Below the pieces are notes generated by a model. That model was not told where the DNA came from. It made no database searches and saw nothing but the letters and a program-made list of their open reading frames with translations. A stretch of DNA of 64,000 bases from Streptomyces stelliscabiei (lineage in GTDB: Bacteria > Actinomycetota > Actinomycetes > Streptomycetales > Streptomycetaceae), in NCBI RefSeq assembly GCF_014873495.1, contig NZ_JADBGF010000001.1:682001-746000 (forward strand). Reading direction: 5' to 3'. The position numbers were made by a program, and so were the translations under genes. Positions 62,785 to 64,000 of this stretch are shown here, piece by piece; the stretch's first letter is position 1; each line of letters starts with the position of its first letter.

Positions 62785-62950
62785 GTGCGGAGGTGCCAGC
62801 AGGTCTTCGGACTCGGGTTCGTCCGGACGAGGCGCCTTCCCGGTCTCCCAGTGGCATGCGTGCCCCGCCCGTCCCCCTCACCGCTGCGCGTCAGTTCCGG
62901 ATTCGCACCGGATTCCCTGGCCTCGGATGTGGCTCGACTGGCTCCCCGAG
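62785..62950 (-). ncRNA. Cobalamin (B12) riboswitch
   Basis: The minus strand shows the cobalamin aptamer in order: AGGGAATCCGGTG and GAATCCGGAACTGACGCGCA (62930-62885 region, core with the P3/P4 consensus), then GCCACTGG, CGGGAAGGCG (with the GGAAGGC J6/3-type consensus), and a closing GAACCCGAGTCCGAAGACCTG that ends in CTGGC. Just after it the hairpin CCTCCGCAC/GTGCGGAGG (62771-62792) precedes the binding-protein start. It should switch off the importer operon when adenosyl- or related cobalamin is plentiful. Confidence 0.92.
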
Positions 62951-62993
62951 GCTATCAAGATCGCCGCGTCGTCGGGTCGTGCGATCGGTCACG

Positions 62994-63030
62994 GGACTTG
63001 GGACACGGGACACGGGACACGGGACACGGG
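62994..63030. repeat. 7-bp tandem repeat (GGACACG)
   Basis: GGACACG is repeated four times exactly from 63001, flanked by diverged units (GGGACTT before, GGACGG after). It lies upstream of the riboswitch, outside coding sequence. Confidence 0.8.
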
Positions 63031-63236
63031 ACGGAGGTGCTCACGTTCTGATGCAGCATGCCGTCGACCGCGAGGCGATCCGCAGCGCGCGCAGCACAGG
63101 GGTGCTGCGGTGCACCGGGGCCCGCTCGCACCTGCGGGTCGGCCGTGCACGCGCCGCCCATGGATACGCCCGCGAAGCCGGACCCGAGGCCCGCAGAGCA
63201 GGGTCCGGACCCGGACGGCGGGTCCAGCGGATGAAG

Positions 63237-63273
63237 AAGGGCCCTCGCAAGTCACGTCCTTGCGAGGGCCCTT
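63237..63273. terminator. Terminator of the superoxide dismutase gene
   Basis: AAGGGCCCTCGCAAG and CTTGCGAGGGCCCTT form a perfect 15-bp stem with a 7-nt loop, 88 bp beyond the SOD stop codon. Confidence 0.88.
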
Positions 63274-63360
63274 CGCCTTGCCGCCTGCCCGGTGAAGGTT
63301 GAGAAGACGATCACGAGCAGGACGTCGGTGCGGACGCCGTCACGGTCACGGCGTCAGCGC

Positions 63361-64000
63361 TCAGGGGGTGAGCAGCAGGCTGTCGCCGCGCTCCTTGGCG
63401 GCGGCGTAGCGCCTCGCCACGTCCTGCCAGTTGACGACGGCCCACATGGCGTCGATGAAGTCGACCTTCTGGTTCTTGTACTGCAGGTAGAAGGCGTGCT
63501 CCCAGGCGTCGAAGACCAGGATCGGGGTGGAGCCCTGGCCGACGTTGCCCTGGTGGTCGTAGACCTGCTCCACGATCAGGCGACCGCTCAGCGGCTCGTA
63601 GGCGAGGACACCCCAGCCTGAACCCTGCGTGGTGGCCGACGCCTTCGTGAGCTGGGCCTTGAAGCCCGCGAAGGAGCCGAAGGACTCGGCGATGGCGTCG
63701 GCCAACTCGCCCAAGCCGTCCGCGGCCAGGGGCTCGCCACCGCCGTCGCCGGTCATGTTGTGCCAGTAGATGGAGTGCAGGATGTGGCCGGAGAGGTGGA
63801 AGGCCAGGTTCTTCTCCAGGCCGTTGATCGAGCCCCACTGCTCCTTGTCCCGCGCCTCCGCCAGCTGCTCCAGGGTGTCGTTCGCGCCCTTGACGTACGC
63901 CGCGTGGTGCTTGTCGTGGTGCAGCTCGACGATCTGCGGGTTGATGACCGGTTCGAGCGCCGCGTAGTCGTAGGGAAGCTCCGGGAGCGTGTAAACCGCC
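63361..64000 (-). CDS. sodF: Fe/Mn superoxide dismutase (start codon cut by window edge)
   Basis: The last base of the window is the G of the ATG, so the whole protein except Met1 (about 213 residues) is present, beginning [20 protein letters not shown]. Metal ligands are in [10 protein letters not shown] (first His), [12 protein letters not shown] (second His) and [17 protein letters not shown] (Asp and third His). The family landmarks [11 protein letters not shown] and [13 protein letters not shown] are intact. It dismutates superoxide in the cytoplasm. Streptomyces carry NiSOD and this Fe(Zn)-type enzyme; the latter is repressed when nickel is plentiful. Its promoter is outside the window. 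Confidence 0.95.
   Translation of the reverse strand, partial: AVYTLPELPYDYAALEPVINPQIVELHHDKHHAAYVKGANDTLEQLAEARDKEQWGSINGLEKNLAFHLSGHILHSIYWHNMTGDGGGEPLAADGLGELADAIAESFGSFAGFKAQLTKASATTQGSGWGVLAYEPLSGRLIVEQVYDHQGNVGQGSTPILVFDAWEHAFYLQYKNQKVDFIDAMWAVVNWQDVARRYAAAKERGDSLLLTP

Overview
The window is high-G+C actinobacterial DNA. Third-codon G/C bias, GTG starts, Tat and lipoprotein leaders, CBM13-tailed secreted glycosidases, a snapalysin-type protease fragment, a SigJ-type sigma factor and an FeSOD gene all point to Streptomyces or a close relative. No rRNA, tRNA, complete IS element, prophage or CRISPR array was seen.

Layout. (1) 1-9.3 kb, minus strand: a LacI regulator, a CUT1 sugar ABC importer (binding lipoprotein and two permeases), a GH63/MGH1-like glucosidase, and a secreted clan GH-A hydrolase that runs off the left edge. 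(2) 9.5-23.2 kb: secreted glycosidases, namely GH43-AbfB, GH127, GH62-CBM13, GH27-CBM13 and GH95-CBM13, plus an FG-GAP beta-propeller protein. (3) 23.3-30.1 kb: MacB and MFS fragments, a second CUT1 importer with its own ATPase, an oxidoreductase fragment and a second GH62. (4) 30.7-41.2 kb: mixed genes (hypothetical proteins, DUF4232, snapalysin remnant, SigJ-like sigma factor with an AhpD-like partner, DoxX remnant, DinB, rifampin ADP-ribosyltransferase, IMPase-like/LysR pair, NmrA-like). (5) 41.2-50.6 kb: an amino-acid catabolic area with an IclR regulator, homoserine dehydrogenase, decayed aldehyde dehydrogenase and aspartase, an AsnC regulator, a permease-HAD-cyclase operon, a second IclR and an SDR. 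(6) 50.8-59.4 kb: a GlsB-type membrane protein, DoxX with an HTH regulator, an ECF sigma/membrane protein pair, an ABC-2 exporter operon with its winged-helix regulator, an esterase and an AAC(3)-like acetyltransferase. (7) 59.4-63.0 kb: a corrinoid-type importer operon behind a cobalamin riboswitch. (8) The right edge: superoxide dismutase.

How the parts may work together. Regions 1-3 look like a locus for stripping arabinose- and fucose-type side chains from plant polysaccharide such as arabinan or arabinogalactan. Secreted GH62, GH43, GH127, GH27 and GH95 enzymes would release sugars, two CUT1 importers would take up products, and an intracellular GH63-like enzyme may finish them. Two control signals can be read directly. 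One is a perfect 12-bp palindrome, three times in 250 bp around the lacI promoter. The other is TGTTCG-N6-CGAACA, found upstream of the GH43 and both GH62 genes only.

The window is also rich in gene remnants (GH62, MacB, MFS, quinone oxidoreductase, DoxX, M7 protease, ALDH, aspartase, a possible IS5-type transposase). The most interesting are an apparent homoserine to aspartate to fumarate operon in which only the first gene is intact, and a LacI-type divergent promoter whose right-hand arm no longer drives a recognisable gene.
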